Source: Jiangella endophytica
Lineage (GTDB): Bacteria > Actinomycetota > Actinomycetes > Jiangellales > Jiangellaceae
Length of the DNA stretch: 64,000 nucleotides
NCBI RefSeq assembly: GCF_003427025.1
Contig: NZ_QVAI01000010.1
Span: 1 to 64,000 of the forward strand
Direction: 5' to 3'
Shown piece by piece: positions 28,200-37,454 of the stretch; the stretch's first letter is position 1, and each line of letters begins with the position of its first letter. The position numbers and the translations under genes were made by a program. Below the pieces are notes generated by a model. That model was not told the origin of the DNA. It ran no database searches and saw only the letters and a list, made by a program, of their open reading frames with translations.

Positions 28200-29198
28200 C
28201 TACTGCTTGCGCGGGAGCAACCTCGTGTTCGGCAGCGGCGGAGCGGGCAGCGGCGGTAGCTGGTCCGGTGGGAAGGTGCCGAACAGAGGGGACTTGCTCT
28301 CGTCTCGCGGATCGGCCGGCTCGAACCCGAGCTCGGCCTGGTAGCGGCGCCGGAACTCGACGATCTCGTCGTGGTCGCGGCCGACGAAGTTCCACCACAT
28401 CACGATCTGCTCGTCCAGTGGGACGCCGCCCAGCAGGATCACGCGGGCCTCCCTGTCACCCGCCGTGACGACCAGCGTGTCGGCGCCGGGCGGGACGAAC
28501 GCGAGCGATCGATGTCCGACGGCGGCGGAGCTCACTGTGACCTCCGCGTTCTCGGCGAGGACGGCGTGCTCGAAGTCCGCCCGCACGGGCAGCCGGGCCG
28601 TGGCGCCGGCGTCGAGGATCAGCTCGGCACCGAGGAGGTCGGGCGTCCGCGTCTCGACCGGGGACGCGGACCCGAGGAGCTCCCCGATGAACACCCGTGC
28701 CGTGACACCGGGCAGCGTCACCGGTTCAGGCGCGTGGTGGGCGAAGGCGTTCTCGCCGAACCGCGTCTCGTCCGGCAGCGCGTACCAGAGCTGCACGCCG
28801 TGCAGGGTCCGCGTCTCCGCGGCGCTGAGCTCCTGATGGGTGATGCCCCGCCCCGCGATCATCAGATTGAGCTCACCCGGCACGACCGAGGCCGCGGTGC
28901 CGCCGGAGTCGAGATGCTCGACGCGCCCGCTGAACAGCCACGACACAGTCGCGAGCCCGGTGTGCGGATGCCGCGGCACGTGCATCCCCCCAGTGACCGC
29001 GACGTCATCGGGGCCGTAGTGGTCGAGGAAGCACCACGCCCCCACCAACGACCTCCGCCGCTGTGGGAGCGTCCGGTACACCGACGTCGCCCGCACGCCC
29101 CCGAGGGGTACCGGGCGCGGCTCGAGCACCTCGACCGCCGTGCACGGCTGCGCGCGGTCCAGGACCTCCAGGTCGGGCCGGGCCTCGAGGTTCGTCAT
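28200..29198 (-). CDS. pirin family protein
   Basis: 332-aa bicupin. The N-terminal cupin has the metal motif region MHVPRHPHTGLATVSWLFSG (His-x-His) and the pirin block GELNLMIAGRGITHQE. The C-terminal cupin follows after VTARVFIGELLGSASPVET. ATG at 29198 has GGGAGGG ten bases upstream; the frame upstream is spurious. Bacterial pirins include quercetinase-like dioxygenases and redox-linked regulators; the function here is open. The gene overlaps the AhpD-like gene by 4 bp, forming an operon with it and the GNAT gene. Confidence 0.92.
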   Translation of the reverse strand: MTNLEARPDLEVLDRAQPCTAVEVLEPRPVPLGGVRATSVYRTLPQRRRSLVGAWCFLDHYGPDDVAVTGGMHVPRHPHTGLATVSWLFSGRVEHLDSGGTAASVVPGELNLMIAGRGITHQELSAAETRTLHGVQLWYALPDETRFGENAFAHHAPEPVTLPGVTARVFIGELLGSASPVETRTPDLLGAELILDAGATARLPVRADFEHAVLAENAEVTVSSAAVGHRSLAFVPPGADTLVVTAGDREARVILLGGVPLDEQIVMWWNFVGRDHDEIVEFRRRYQAELGFEPADPRDESKSPLFGTFPPDQLPPLPAPPLPNTRLLPRKQ

Positions 29199-29668
29199 CG
29201 GACGACCCTCCCTTCGTTGTCGCGGGGCCGGACCGGATGCCGGCTGAGGATCGAGATCCGGTTGAACGCGTTGATCGTGGCCGCCACCCACTCGGCCGCG
29301 ACGAATGCATCCGCGCCGAGGACCGATCGGGCGCTGAGCAGGTCGGCCTCCGCCTCGTCGGTCACGGGGAGCACAGTCGCGGCCTCCGCCACCGCGAGCA
29401 CCGCCCGCTCCCGCTCCTCGAACAGCCCAGCCGCCCGCCACGCGGCCAACAGGTCCAGCTTCTGCTGCCCGATCCCCGCCTGCCGCGCCTGACGGGAATG
29501 CAGGTCCAGACAGAATGCACACGCGTTGAGCTGCGACGCGCGGACCTTGATCAGCTCGACCTCCCGCGCCGAGAGCCCTCGTGCCGACGCCGCGTCCCGG
29601 ATCGCCGTCGCGAACGCCTGCGCGGCCTGCCACGCCTCGGGCATCACCTTGTCCAGCGCCGGACGCAT
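29195..29668 (-). CDS. carboxymuconolactone decarboxylase/AhpD-like protein
   Basis: 157-aa protein of the AhpD-like superfamily. The redox motif is C50-A-F-C53-L-D-L-H57 (CxxCxxxH), as in alkylhydroperoxidase AhpD. RGLSAREVELIKVRASQLNA in front of it is conserved. The start at 29668 follows the GNAT gene by one base and gives the normal family length. A role in peroxide removal is likely from the motif; pairing with pirin suggests oxidative-stress defence. Confidence 0.9.
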   Translation of the reverse strand: MRPALDKVMPEAWQAAQAFATAIRDAASARGLSAREVELIKVRASQLNACAFCLDLHSRQARQAGIGQQKLDLLAAWRAAGLFEERERAVLAVAEAATVLPVTDEAEADLLSARSVLGADAFVAAEWVAATINAFNRISILSRHPVRPRDNEGRVVR

Positions 29669-29669
29669 C

Positions 29670-30062
29670 TCATGCCCCGCCCCGTGCCGCGCGCGCCACC
29701 ACCGCGAGGTCGTCGCGGGTCGGGCGGCGGAACGCGCCCCCGGCGGCGACGAACTCGTCGCCGTGGGCATTCAGGTGGCGGGCGAACAACGGGCACACGG
29801 GCACCACGGTGAGTTTCCTGCGGATGCTGTCCGCGAGCGCCTCCCGCAGCAGCAGGCCGGCCAGGCCGCGGCCGCCGTACTCCTCGTCGACCTCGGTGTG
29901 GAAGAAGATCCGCTCGCCTGCCGTGCCGGGTGGATCGACGAACTGGGCCCTGCCGACCTGCGGCCCGTCGCCGAGCCCGACGACGTAGGCGCCCACCGGG
30001 ATCGTCTCCTCGAGCCCGATCGTCACAGCGGCGCCGGTCCTGTCGGTCGCGTCCCAGCTCAC
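29670..30062 (-). CDS. GNAT family N-acetyltransferase (short YjdJ-like type)
   Basis: 130-aa acetyltransferase-like protein. FHTEVDEEYGGRGLAGLLLR is the acetyl-CoA-binding loop, followed by VVPVCPLFARHLNAH. This matches the short YjdJ/Gcn5-like subgroup that often ends soon after the last helix. GTG at 30062 is chosen because it overlaps the stop of a small frame upstream (30059-30181) and gives normal family length. The acetyl acceptor is unknown. Confidence 0.85.
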   Translation of the reverse strand: MSWDATDRTGAAVTIGLEETIPVGAYVVGLGDGPQVGRAQFVDPPGTAGERIFFHTEVDEEYGGRGLAGLLLREALADSIRRKLTVVPVCPLFARHLNAHGDEFVAAGGAFRRPTRDDLAVVARAARGGA

Positions 30063-30181
30063 GAGGCGATCACCACGTACAGGCCGGTGATCGGACCCTC
30101 CTGCCCGAGGGGCACGTCCCGGCCCCACGGGACCGGCGCCTGGTTCCCGAACCTGAGGGTGCGCGCACTGAGGCCTGTCAT
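30059..30181 (-). CDS. possible 40-aa small protein coupled to GNAT gene
   Basis: A short frame from ATG at 30181 ends in a GTGA overlap with the GNAT start. It reads TGLSARTLRFGNQAPVPWGR and then DVPLGQEGPITGLYVVIAS. The composition is protein-like, but no family is recognised and the ribosome site is weak. It could be a small protein, a translational leader or the end of a lost gene. Confidence 0.35.
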   Translation of the reverse strand: MTGLSARTLRFGNQAPVPWGRDVPLGQEGPITGLYVVIAS

Positions 30182-30234
30182 GAGCCTGGACCCTACGAGG
30201 GGATCGGGCCCGGGCGAATCGGACACGCAATCGG

Positions 30235-32949
30235 TCATCTGCGGAGGCGGAGGTCCCCGGTGACGTCGATCTCGGCGAGCTCGACGCGCGAGGTGACCCC
30301 GAGCTTGGGGTAGACGTTGGACAGGTGGTGGCCGACGGTGCGGTGGCTGATCAGCAGCTGCGCCGCGATCTCCCGGTTGGTCAGGCCCTCGGCGGCCAGC
30401 CGGGCGACCCGCAGCTCCTGGGCGGTCAGCCCTGCCGTGTCCTGGCCGGTGCTCGACCCGTCGGCCAACTCGAGTTCACGCAGCGCCCGCGCCTGCAGCG
30501 GTGCCGCGCCCACCCGGCCGAACACCTCGGCGGCCCCGCCGAGCTGCTCCCTGGCGTCCGCCCGACGGCGCGCCCGTCGCAGCCACTCCCCGTAGAGCAG
30601 CCGGGTCCGGGCGTGCTCGACCGGGTCGTCGCCCGCGCCCACCTCGAGGGCCGCCTGGTAGTGGCGCTCGGCGTCTGATCCGGCCAGAGCGCGGAGCCGG
30701 TGGCCGGCCGCGCGGGCCCAGCTCGCGCCCGTCCGCCGGGCCCAGGCATCGACCAGCGCGCCCCGGGACTCGACCACGTCCGCCCGCCCGACCTGCGCCG
30801 CCGCCTCGGCGGTGTCGAGCGCGGCGAGCAGGGCGATCGTGCGGTGGGCGGCCTCGTGACCGGGTTCGTCGAGCGGCGTCAGGTGCTGCAGCGCCTCCTG
30901 TGGCCGCCCGCCGAACAGCGCCGCCCGCCCGCGGACCCAGTACGCCGACGCGCTCAGCGCCCGGACGCCGTGTGGGACCGAGCGCCGCAGCGCGCCGGCG
31001 GTGTTCTGCTCGACGACGGCCTCGTCGCCACGGCCCGCGGCCAGGCTCGCCAGGCAGAGCCGGCACTGGGTGGCCACGTGGTCCGCGCCGACCTCCTCGG
31101 CCAGCTGCAGCGCCTCGGTCGCCGTGTCCGCGGCGATGCTCCAGCGCCCGGCGGAGAGGTCGAGGACCGCGGTCTGGGAGAGCACCATCGCCAGCGCGGG
31201 GAGCTCGTGGCGGCGGCGCAGCTGGGCGACCTGGAGGCCGAGTACGTCCCGCAGGGGTCCCTCGGCGCCCCAGGCCCAGACCAGGAGCGTTGGCGGGAGA
31301 AGCTCCCAGGGCACGGTGCCGAGCAGGCCGACCGTGTCGCTGCTTCCGCCCGGGGGCGCGGCGGCGACTCCGCCGGTCCCGCCGGTCTCGTCGTAGCAGG
31401 CCCACCAGGCCCGCAGCGTGGGCATGACCGGCGACAGGTCCGGGTCGTCGTCGGCGCGGAGGGCGAACAGCCGGTCCAGCGCCTCTTGCTGGAGCTCGAT
31501 CCGCCCCGCCGACCACGCCGCCCGCACCGCCACCGCGCCCAGCTCCACCGCGGCGCGGCCGCCGGCGACGAGCGCTGTGTCGCCGGCGAGGTAGTGGTGG
31601 GCACGATCGACCACGCCGTGGCTGAACTCCAGGATCCCGCGCAGCCCCCCGCTGAGCCGGACCACCGGTTCCACGCCGACCAGGCTCTCCGCGTCCGCGA
31701 GCAGCCGCTGCGCCGCGGCGGCGTTGCCGCCGTCCCAAGCGGCACGGGCGGCGGCAGCGAGCCGGCGCGCGGCGTCCGCGGGCTCCGGCGACAGCTCGGC
31801 GGCCCGCTGGAGCGCCCGCGCCGCCGTCGGACCGGCGCTGCGCCGCAGGCACCGCTGCGCCGTCTGCTCCAGCAGCCCGGCGACGTGCTCGTCCACCGTG
31901 TCCGCGGCGGCCGCCAAGTGCCAGGCCCGTTCCTCGACGGCGTCGCTCGGCAGGCCCGCGGCGAGCGCCTGGTGCACGGCCTGGCGTTCGGCGAAGGGAG
32001 CTCCGTCGTAGAGCGCCGCCCGGACCAACGGATGCCGGAACTTCAGACGGGCGCCGGTCGCCTCGAGCAGCCCGGAGTGCAGGGCCTCGTCCCAGGCGGA
32101 CGAGTCGACGCCCCAACCGGCGCCGACCCGCTGCACGAGGCGGCGGTCGCCCCGGTCCTCGGCTGCGGCCAGCAGCAGCAACGCCCGGGTCGCGGGCTTC
32201 AGCGCCTCGGCCCGCGCGCAGAACGCCCGGCGTAGCCGCGGCCCGACGGGGACCCCAGCCGAGAGGGAATCCTCGCGATCGAGAGTGGGCAGCTCGTGCA
32301 GGGCCAGCGGATTGCCGCCGGCAGCCCGCACCGTGTCGCCGACCAGCGCCTCTCCGGCCTCCGGCGCCACCGCTTCGACCAGCCGCCGCGCGTCGTCGTC
32401 GGCCAGGCCAACGACCTCCATCGACGGCAGACCCTCCCACGGCCCCGAGGAGGGGTCCTCGTGGGCGGCCAAGAGCAGCACGACCGGGTCGGTCCGCACC
32501 CGCCGGGCGACGAATCCCAGGCAATGGGCGGTCGCCTCGTCGACCCACTGGGCGTCGTCCACCGCGACGAGCACCGGCCGTTCCCGGGCCAGGGCGGAGA
32601 CCAAGGACAGCACAGCCGCGCCGATCAGGAAGCGGTTGGCCGGGTCCCCGCTCATTCCCAGCGCCCCGCGCAGGGCCGCGGCTTGCGGTTCGGGGAGCGA
32701 CTCCAGGCGTTCCCGCACTGGCCACAGCAGCTCGTGCAGCGCCGCGAACGCGAGGCCCGCCTCCATCCGGGTGCCCCGGCAGCGCAGCACCGTCGCGTCG
32801 GCGGCCGTCTCGACGGCATAGTCGAGCAAGGCCGTCTTGCCGATCCCCGGCTCGCCCCAGACGACGAGCCCGGATCCCGTACCGTCCGCCGCCCGCGCCA
32901 GCAGCCCGTCCAGCGTCGTGGTCTCGACGCGCCGCCCGAGCAGCTCCAT
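30235..32949 (-). CDS. LAL-type LuxR regulator with AAA ATPase domain
   Basis: 904-aa large ATP-binding LuxR regulator. N-terminal ATPase: Walker A GEPGIGKTALL near residue 32 and Walker B VLVAVDDAQWVDEAT near residue 127. The middle is TPR-like helical repeats. The C-terminus has a GerE helix-turn-helix: LTAQELRVARLAAEGLTNRE then IAAQLLISHRTVGHHLSNVY. It is divergent from the flavodoxin-like gene at 33088, a likely target. LAL proteins activate sugar, steroid or secondary-metabolite genes; no inducer can be named. Confidence 0.94.
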   Translation of the reverse strand: MELLGRRVETTTLDGLLARAADGTGSGLVVWGEPGIGKTALLDYAVETAADATVLRCRGTRMEAGLAFAALHELLWPVRERLESLPEPQAAALRGALGMSGDPANRFLIGAAVLSLVSALARERPVLVAVDDAQWVDEATAHCLGFVARRVRTDPVVLLLAAHEDPSSGPWEGLPSMEVVGLADDDARRLVEAVAPEAGEALVGDTVRAAGGNPLALHELPTLDREDSLSAGVPVGPRLRRAFCARAEALKPATRALLLLAAAEDRGDRRLVQRVGAGWGVDSSAWDEALHSGLLEATGARLKFRHPLVRAALYDGAPFAERQAVHQALAAGLPSDAVEERAWHLAAAADTVDEHVAGLLEQTAQRCLRRSAGPTAARALQRAAELSPEPADAARRLAAAARAAWDGGNAAAAQRLLADAESLVGVEPVVRLSGGLRGILEFSHGVVDRAHHYLAGDTALVAGGRAAVELGAVAVRAAWSAGRIELQQEALDRLFALRADDDPDLSPVMPTLRAWWACYDETGGTGGVAAAPPGGSSDTVGLLGTVPWELLPPTLLVWAWGAEGPLRDVLGLQVAQLRRRHELPALAMVLSQTAVLDLSAGRWSIAADTATEALQLAEEVGADHVATQCRLCLASLAAGRGDEAVVEQNTAGALRRSVPHGVRALSASAYWVRGRAALFGGRPQEALQHLTPLDEPGHEAAHRTIALLAALDTAEAAAQVGRADVVESRGALVDAWARRTGASWARAAGHRLRALAGSDAERHYQAALEVGAGDDPVEHARTRLLYGEWLRRARRRADAREQLGGAAEVFGRVGAAPLQARALRELELADGSSTGQDTAGLTAQELRVARLAAEGLTNREIAAQLLISHRTVGHHLSNVYPKLGVTSRVELAEIDVTGDLRLRR

Positions 32950-33087
32950 GAACCAAAAGTAGCCGCTCCGCCTCTGACCGATTCATCGACCGATCCGCCG
33001 GGCGCCGCGGTGCCCGACACTCGGCACCTGGGTGCCGCCGCATCCGAGGCGGCACCGCGCACCACAGCACGTCCGCGAAAGGACCCC

Positions 33088-33813
33088 ATGACCGGCTCCC
33101 TCGTCGAGCGGCCCGACTTCTCCGGGCTCCGCGCGCTGTACGTCAACTGCACGCTCAACCGCTCGCCCGACCCCAGTCACACGCAGGGCGTGATCGACCG
33201 CAGCGTGGCGATCATGGAGGCGAACGGGGTTCTCGTGGACCAGTTCCGCGCCGTCGACCACGACATTGCCACCGGCGTCCGCCCGGACATGACCGAGCAC
33301 GGGTGGGAGCGCGACGAGTGGCCCGCCTTGCTGGAGCGGGTCCTGGCCGCCGACATCCTCGTCATCGGCGGACCGATCTGGCTGGGCGACAACAGCTCCG
33401 TGACCCGCCGGGTCATCGAGCGGCTCTACGGCTACTCCGGCGTGCTCAACACCCAGGGCCAGTACGCCTACTACGGGCGCGTCGGCGGCTGCCTGCTCAC
33501 CGGGAACGAGGACGGGCTCAAGCACTGCGCGATGAGTATCCTGTTCAGCCTGCAGCACATCGGGTTCACTGTCCCGCCGCAGGCCGACGCGGGCTGGCTG
33601 GGCGAGGTCGGCCCCGGCCCGTCCTACCTCGACGAGGGCTCCGGCGGGCCGGAGAACGATTTCACCAATCGCAACATCGCGTTCATGACGTACAACCTGC
33701 TCCACCTCGCGTCGATGATCCGCGCCGCGGGCGGGATCCCGGCCTACGGCAATCAGCGCACCGCTTGGGACGCCGGTACTCAACCCGCCCACGCCAACCC
33801 GGAGTACCGATGA
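33088..33813 (+). CDS. flavodoxin-fold NAD(P)H-dependent oxidoreductase
   Basis: 241-aa flavoprotein of the NADPH-dependent FMN reductase / flavodoxin-fold group. ALYVNCTLNRSPDPSHTQGV is the phosphate loop for FMN, ADILVIGGPIWLGDNSSVTR the flavin-binding turn, and VGGCLLTGNEDGLKHCAMSI a typical third block. GAAAGGAC precedes the ATG. It ends in a 4-bp overlap with the DUF5996-like gene, so both belong to one operon facing the LAL regulator. The electron acceptor is unknown (quinone, flavin or nitro compound). Confidence 0.88.
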   Translation: MTGSLVERPDFSGLRALYVNCTLNRSPDPSHTQGVIDRSVAIMEANGVLVDQFRAVDHDIATGVRPDMTEHGWERDEWPALLERVLAADILVIGGPIWLGDNSSVTRRVIERLYGYSGVLNTQGQYAYYGRVGGCLLTGNEDGLKHCAMSILFSLQHIGFTVPPQADAGWLGEVGPGPSYLDEGSGGPENDFTNRNIAFMTYNLLHLASMIRAAGGIPAYGNQRTAWDAGTQPAHANPEYR

Positions 33814-34751
33814 CCTCGGCGAGGACGTGGCCGAGCCTGCGGGTCTCGGACTGGACCCCCACTCGCGAGACCCTGCACATGTGGACGCAGATCGTGGGCA
33901 AGATCCGCATGAAGCACGCTCCGCTGCTCAACCACTGGTGGCAGGTGACCCTCTACGTCAGCCCGCGCGGGCTGACGACCTCGACCATCCCCTACCGCGG
34001 CGGGGCGTTCGAGATCGAGTTCGACGTCGTCGGCCATCGGCTGGAGGTCCGCAGCAGCGACGGCGGCACACGGAGCCTGCCGCTGCAGCCGATGTCGGTC
34101 GCGGAGTTCTACACCCGGCTCCTGGACGTGCTCGGCGGGCTCGGCATCGAGGCGCAGATCCGGCCGTTGCCCAGCGAGGTCGACCCGGCGATCCCGTTCG
34201 CCGACGACCACCACCACGCGTCCTACGACGCCGAGGCCGTCACCCTGTTCTGGCGCCAACTGCTGCAGGCGAACCGCGTGATCGGCGAGTTCCGGTCGCA
34301 CTTCGTCGGCAAGGTCAGCCCGGTGCACTTCTTCTGGGGCGGGATGGACCTCGCCTGCACCCGCTTCTCCGGACGGTCCGCCCCGCCGCACCCCGGCGGG
34401 GTGCCCAACTGCGGGGACTGGGTCATGGTCGAGGGGTACTCCCGCGAGCTGTCCAGCTGCGGGTTCTGGCCCGGCGGTGGGGAGGAAGGCGCGTTCTACT
34501 CCTACGCCTACCCCGTGCCGGACGGGTTCGCCGACCAGACGATCGGTCCCGAAGGCGCGTTCTACAGCACTGAGTTCCAGCAGTTCCTGCTGCCCTACGA
34601 GGCCGCTCGCGCCGCACCGGACCCGGACCGGGCGGTCTCCGAGTTCCTCCACTCCACCTACGAGGCCGCCGCGAACCTCGCGCACTGGGACCGCGCCGCG
34701 CTGGAGGACGACCCGTTCCGCTGGCACGGTCCGGAGGACTCCGGCCGATGA
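33810..34751 (+). CDS. DUF5996-like protein
   Basis: 313-aa protein of a domain family with no assigned function (DUF5996). It starts WPSLRVSDWTPTRETLHMWT and has the family blocks WWQVTLYVSPRGLTTSTIPY, FVGKVSPVHFFWGGMDLACT and EGYSRELSSCGFWPGG. The many conserved aromatic and His residues suggest a binding pocket. No membrane segments or signal are seen. The start overlaps the flavodoxin-like gene and its stop overlaps the ATG of an SDR remnant by 4 bp, so a three-gene operon once existed. Confidence 0.85.
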   Translation: MTSARTWPSLRVSDWTPTRETLHMWTQIVGKIRMKHAPLLNHWWQVTLYVSPRGLTTSTIPYRGGAFEIEFDVVGHRLEVRSSDGGTRSLPLQPMSVAEFYTRLLDVLGGLGIEAQIRPLPSEVDPAIPFADDHHHASYDAEAVTLFWRQLLQANRVIGEFRSHFVGKVSPVHFFWGGMDLACTRFSGRSAPPHPGGVPNCGDWVMVEGYSRELSSCGFWPGGGEEGAFYSYAYPVPDGFADQTIGPEGAFYSTEFQQFLLPYEAARAAPDPDRAVSEFLHSTYEAAANLAHWDRAALEDDPFRWHGPEDSGR

Positions 34752-34957
34752 GGCTCGACACCGCGACCGCGCTGGTCACCGGCGCGAACCGCGGTCTCCG
34801 GCGCCACTTCGTGCTCGAGCTCCTTGCCCGCGGGGCGACGGTCTACGCCACGGCTCGGCGGCCGACCGGCCTCGCGGGGACGGGCGAGCCCTCGCCCTCG
34901 ACGTCACGGACCCGACCTCGTGGCCCCGACAGGCGGAGGCGTATGGCCGGCAAGCGA
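34748..34957 (+). pseudogene. truncated SDR oxidoreductase (N-terminal part only)
   Basis: Starts well as LDTATALVTGANRGLRRHFV followed by LELLARGATVYATARRPTGL, the N-terminal Rossmann unit of classical SDRs. The normal third Gly of TGxxxGxG is Arg. A frameshift near 34880 moves the continuation to another frame (GRALALDVTDPTSWPRQAEA), and nothing of the catalytic half follows. It overlaps the DUF5996-like gene by 4 bp. Confidence 0.8.
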
Positions 34958-35517
34958 CTCCGTCTCGACGACGGCGTAGGCACTGCGACGCCCGCATCAA
35001 CGACGTGGCGCATCTCGTCTGACCGAACGTCGTTCTCCCTCACGAACCACGAGCTCGGTGGGTTGAAGGTGAGCCTCCACGGCCGCGATCAGCGGCAGCC
35101 CTCGGGGGACCACTGCCGAGTCGGGCCCGACCCACGAAGCGGCCGGGGAATCACGGGCCTCGACTCAGTAACGCTCATCCCGCCCCGTCGAACTCGGCGA
35201 CCTCGCGATCCGCATCCGTACCTTGGCGAGCGCCTGTGCGCTGTCGACGCCACGTCAGCCTGTCATGCGATCGAACCACCCGCTCAGCCCACCCGGGTTC
35301 CGCCTCCGCAACGACCACGGGTCACCCGGCGGGGTGAGACCAGAAGCCGCCGCCTCGACCTTCACCCGAGCCCACCACACCTCTCGGAGCCGGTCGCCGA
35401 CCATGCTCCCGGCGCCCGCCGCGACATCCACATCGACGTCGACTCCGACGGTGTCCTCTGGATCGTCGAACGGCCGGTCAGGCCCGATTCGTTGGCGAGC
35501 GCCTGAGACGGAATCGC
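34958..35517. other. 560-bp stretch without an intact gene
   Basis: No complete gene is supported. Two readings look protein-like but cannot be assigned. On the plus strand one ends at 35506 with DIHIDVDSDGVLWIVERPVR. On the minus strand one ends at 35255 with VGDRLREVWWARVKVEAAAS then GLTPPGDPWSLRR. Neither has a convincing start. They are probably gene debris. Confidence 0.4.
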
Positions 35518-36390
35518 CTAGCTTTCGGTGGCACCAGGAACGCGAGCGGTGCCGTCGGCGGCGGCGCTCGTCGACTGGGTGCGCCCGATCGATGCTGCGC
35601 GCTCCTTTGCGCGTCCGATCGGCGCGACGGTCGGCGTTCCGGTCACCGGGTCCGGATACACGACGCAGGACAGCCCGAACACCTCGTCGACGAGGTCGGC
35701 GGTGACGACGGCGCCGGGTTCGCCCTGGGCGACGATGCGGCCGTCCTTCATGGCGACGAGGTGGGTGGCGTAGCGGCTGGCCTGGTTGAGGTCGTGCAGG
35801 ACGGCGACGATCGTGGTGCCGGTCCGGTGCAGGTCGGTGAACAGCTCCATGAGGTCGATCTGGTGGGCGATGTCGAGGAAGGTCGTGGGCTCGTCGAGCA
35901 GCAGTATCGACGCCTGCTGGGCGAGCGCCATCGCGACCCAGACCCGTTGGCGCTGGCCACCGGAGAGGGCGTCGACGCGGCGCGCGGACAGGTCGGTGAT
36001 CTCGGTCGCGGCGATGGCGGCGGCGGTCGCGGCCTCGTCCTCGGGGCTCCACCGGCGCAGGACGCCCTGGTGCGGGTAGCGGCCACGGGCCACGAGATCG
36101 GCGACGGTGATGCCGTCGGGGGCAACCGAGGTCTGCGGTAGCAGGCCGAGCTCGCGGGCGATCTCCTTCGGCCGGTACGTTGAGATGGCGCGGCCGTCCA
36201 GCAGTACGTGACCGCCCGTCGCTGGCAGCAGCCGGGTGAGCGCGCGCAGCAGGGTCGACTTGCCGCACGCGTTCGGGCCCACGATCACGGTGAACGACCC
36301 GTCCAGGACATCGAGCGAGAGAGCGTCGAGGATGGTCGTGTGGTCGTAACCGGCGCTGATCGCCTCGGCGCGCAGGCGTGCTGTGGTCAT
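35518..36390 (-). CDS. siderophore-iron ABC transporter ATPase, FepC/FecE type
   Basis: 290-aa ATPase. Walker A is GPNACGKSTLL (about 39-49), Q-loop LLPQTSVAPDGITVADLVAR, signature LSGGQRQRVWVAMALAQQ, Walker B ILLLDEPTTFLDI, H-loop VLHDLNQA. GRYPHQG after the Q-loop is characteristic of iron-siderophore ATPases. It overlaps the permease gene by 4 bp. It energises ferric-siderophore import through the two permeases upstream. Confidence 0.95.
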   Translation of the reverse strand: MTTARLRAEAISAGYDHTTILDALSLDVLDGSFTVIVGPNACGKSTLLRALTRLLPATGGHVLLDGRAISTYRPKEIARELGLLPQTSVAPDGITVADLVARGRYPHQGVLRRWSPEDEAATAAAIAATEITDLSARRVDALSGGQRQRVWVAMALAQQASILLLDEPTTFLDIAHQIDLMELFTDLHRTGTTIVAVLHDLNQASRYATHLVAMKDGRIVAQGEPGAVVTADLVDEVFGLSCVVYPDPVTGTPTVAPIGRAKERAASIGRTQSTSAAADGTARVPGATES

Positions 36391-37454
36391 GGGGTTCTCC
36401 GGGCTTCACGGACGAGGAGCCAGACGAGGTAGCAGCCGCCGATGACGACCGTGATCACCCCGACGGGGAAGGGGACGGGAAGGGCGTGCTGGGCGACGGT
36501 GTCGGACACCGTCAGCAGCAGCGCGCCGAGGAGGCCGGCCGCGGCGAGGGAGATGCCGGCGCCGCCGGTGAGCCGGCGGGCGATCTGTGGGGCTGCGAGG
36601 GAGACGAACGCGATCGGCCCGGCCGCGGCGGTCACCACAGCGGTCAGCGCGACCGCGCACACGAGCAGGGCCAGCCGCGACCGCTCGACCGTGACGCCGA
36701 GCGCGTGGGAGGCGTCGTCGCCGAGTTCCAGCTGCTGCAGCGGCCGCGACAGCACGACGAGGGGGAACAGTGCCGCGACGATGACGACCGCAGCGGGGAC
36801 CAGCTGCGGCCACCCGACCGGTGTCAAGGAGCCCGCACCCCATGCGGTGGCGGTCATGGCAACCTCGACTCGGGCGCGCAGCAGCAGGTAGGTCGAGAGC
36901 GCCGCGAGCATGGCGCCGACGCCGATGCCGACGATGATCAGCCGGAAGCCCTGGACACCCCGGCGGTAGGCCAGCAGGTACACGGCGGCCGCCGTCGCCA
37001 GTCCGCCGATCAGGGCGCCGGTCGCCGTGGCCGCGAACCCACCACCCAGCAGGACGATCACGATCAGGCCGCCGGTATAGGAGCCGCTGGAGATGCCGAC
37101 CACGTCGGGACTGGCGAGCGGGTTCGCGGTGAGCGTCTGCAGCACGGCGCCGGAGACGCCGAGCGCCAGCCCGAACAGCACCGCCGCCGTCGTCCTCGGC
37201 AGTCGCCACTCGCGCACGACGGTGCCGGAGAGACCGTCGTCGGCGCCGAACAACCCGGCGACCACCTCGGCGGGGGAGAGCGGCAGGTCACCGAGGCAGA
37301 GGGCGACGATCGCGGCGACGGCAACGGCCACCGTCAGCGCGAGGCACACGACGAGCGTGCGCAGGTGCAGACGGGCGGACAGACTGCCGCGGCGCATGAC
37401 GACGTGGGCAGCGCCGAAGTCGATCGGCTCGGGCCTCGTGCGGGTTCCGGTCAC
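36387..37454 (-). CDS. siderophore-iron ABC permease, FecD/FepG type
   Basis: 355-aa FecCD-family membrane protein with about ten hydrophobic segments. Family blocks: RLPRTTAAVLFGLALGVSGA, VLQTLTANPLASPDVVGISS and AAGPIAFVSLAAPQIARRLT. GTG at 37454 is used because it overlaps the next gene's stop by 4 bp; the open frame continues upstream without sense. It forms a channel with the second permease at 37451. Confidence 0.95.
   Translation of the reverse strand: MTGTRTRPEPIDFGAAHVVMRRGSLSARLHLRTLVVCLALTVAVAVAAIVALCLGDLPLSPAEVVAGLFGADDGLSGTVVREWRLPRTTAAVLFGLALGVSGAVLQTLTANPLASPDVVGISSGSYTGGLIVIVLLGGGFAATATGALIGGLATAAAVYLLAYRRGVQGFRLIIVGIGVGAMLAALSTYLLLRARVEVAMTATAWGAGSLTPVGWPQLVPAAVVIVAALFPLVVLSRPLQQLELGDDASHALGVTVERSRLALLVCAVALTAVVTAAAGPIAFVSLAAPQIARRLTGGAGISLAAAGLLGALLLTVSDTVAQHALPVPFPVGVITVVIGGCYLVWLLVREARRTP

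Noticed and set aside
30476..33070. Second long open frame on the minus strand over the LAL regulator
   Set aside because: It reads as Arg/Gly/Pro-rich shadow of the true frame 30235-32949, without domains.
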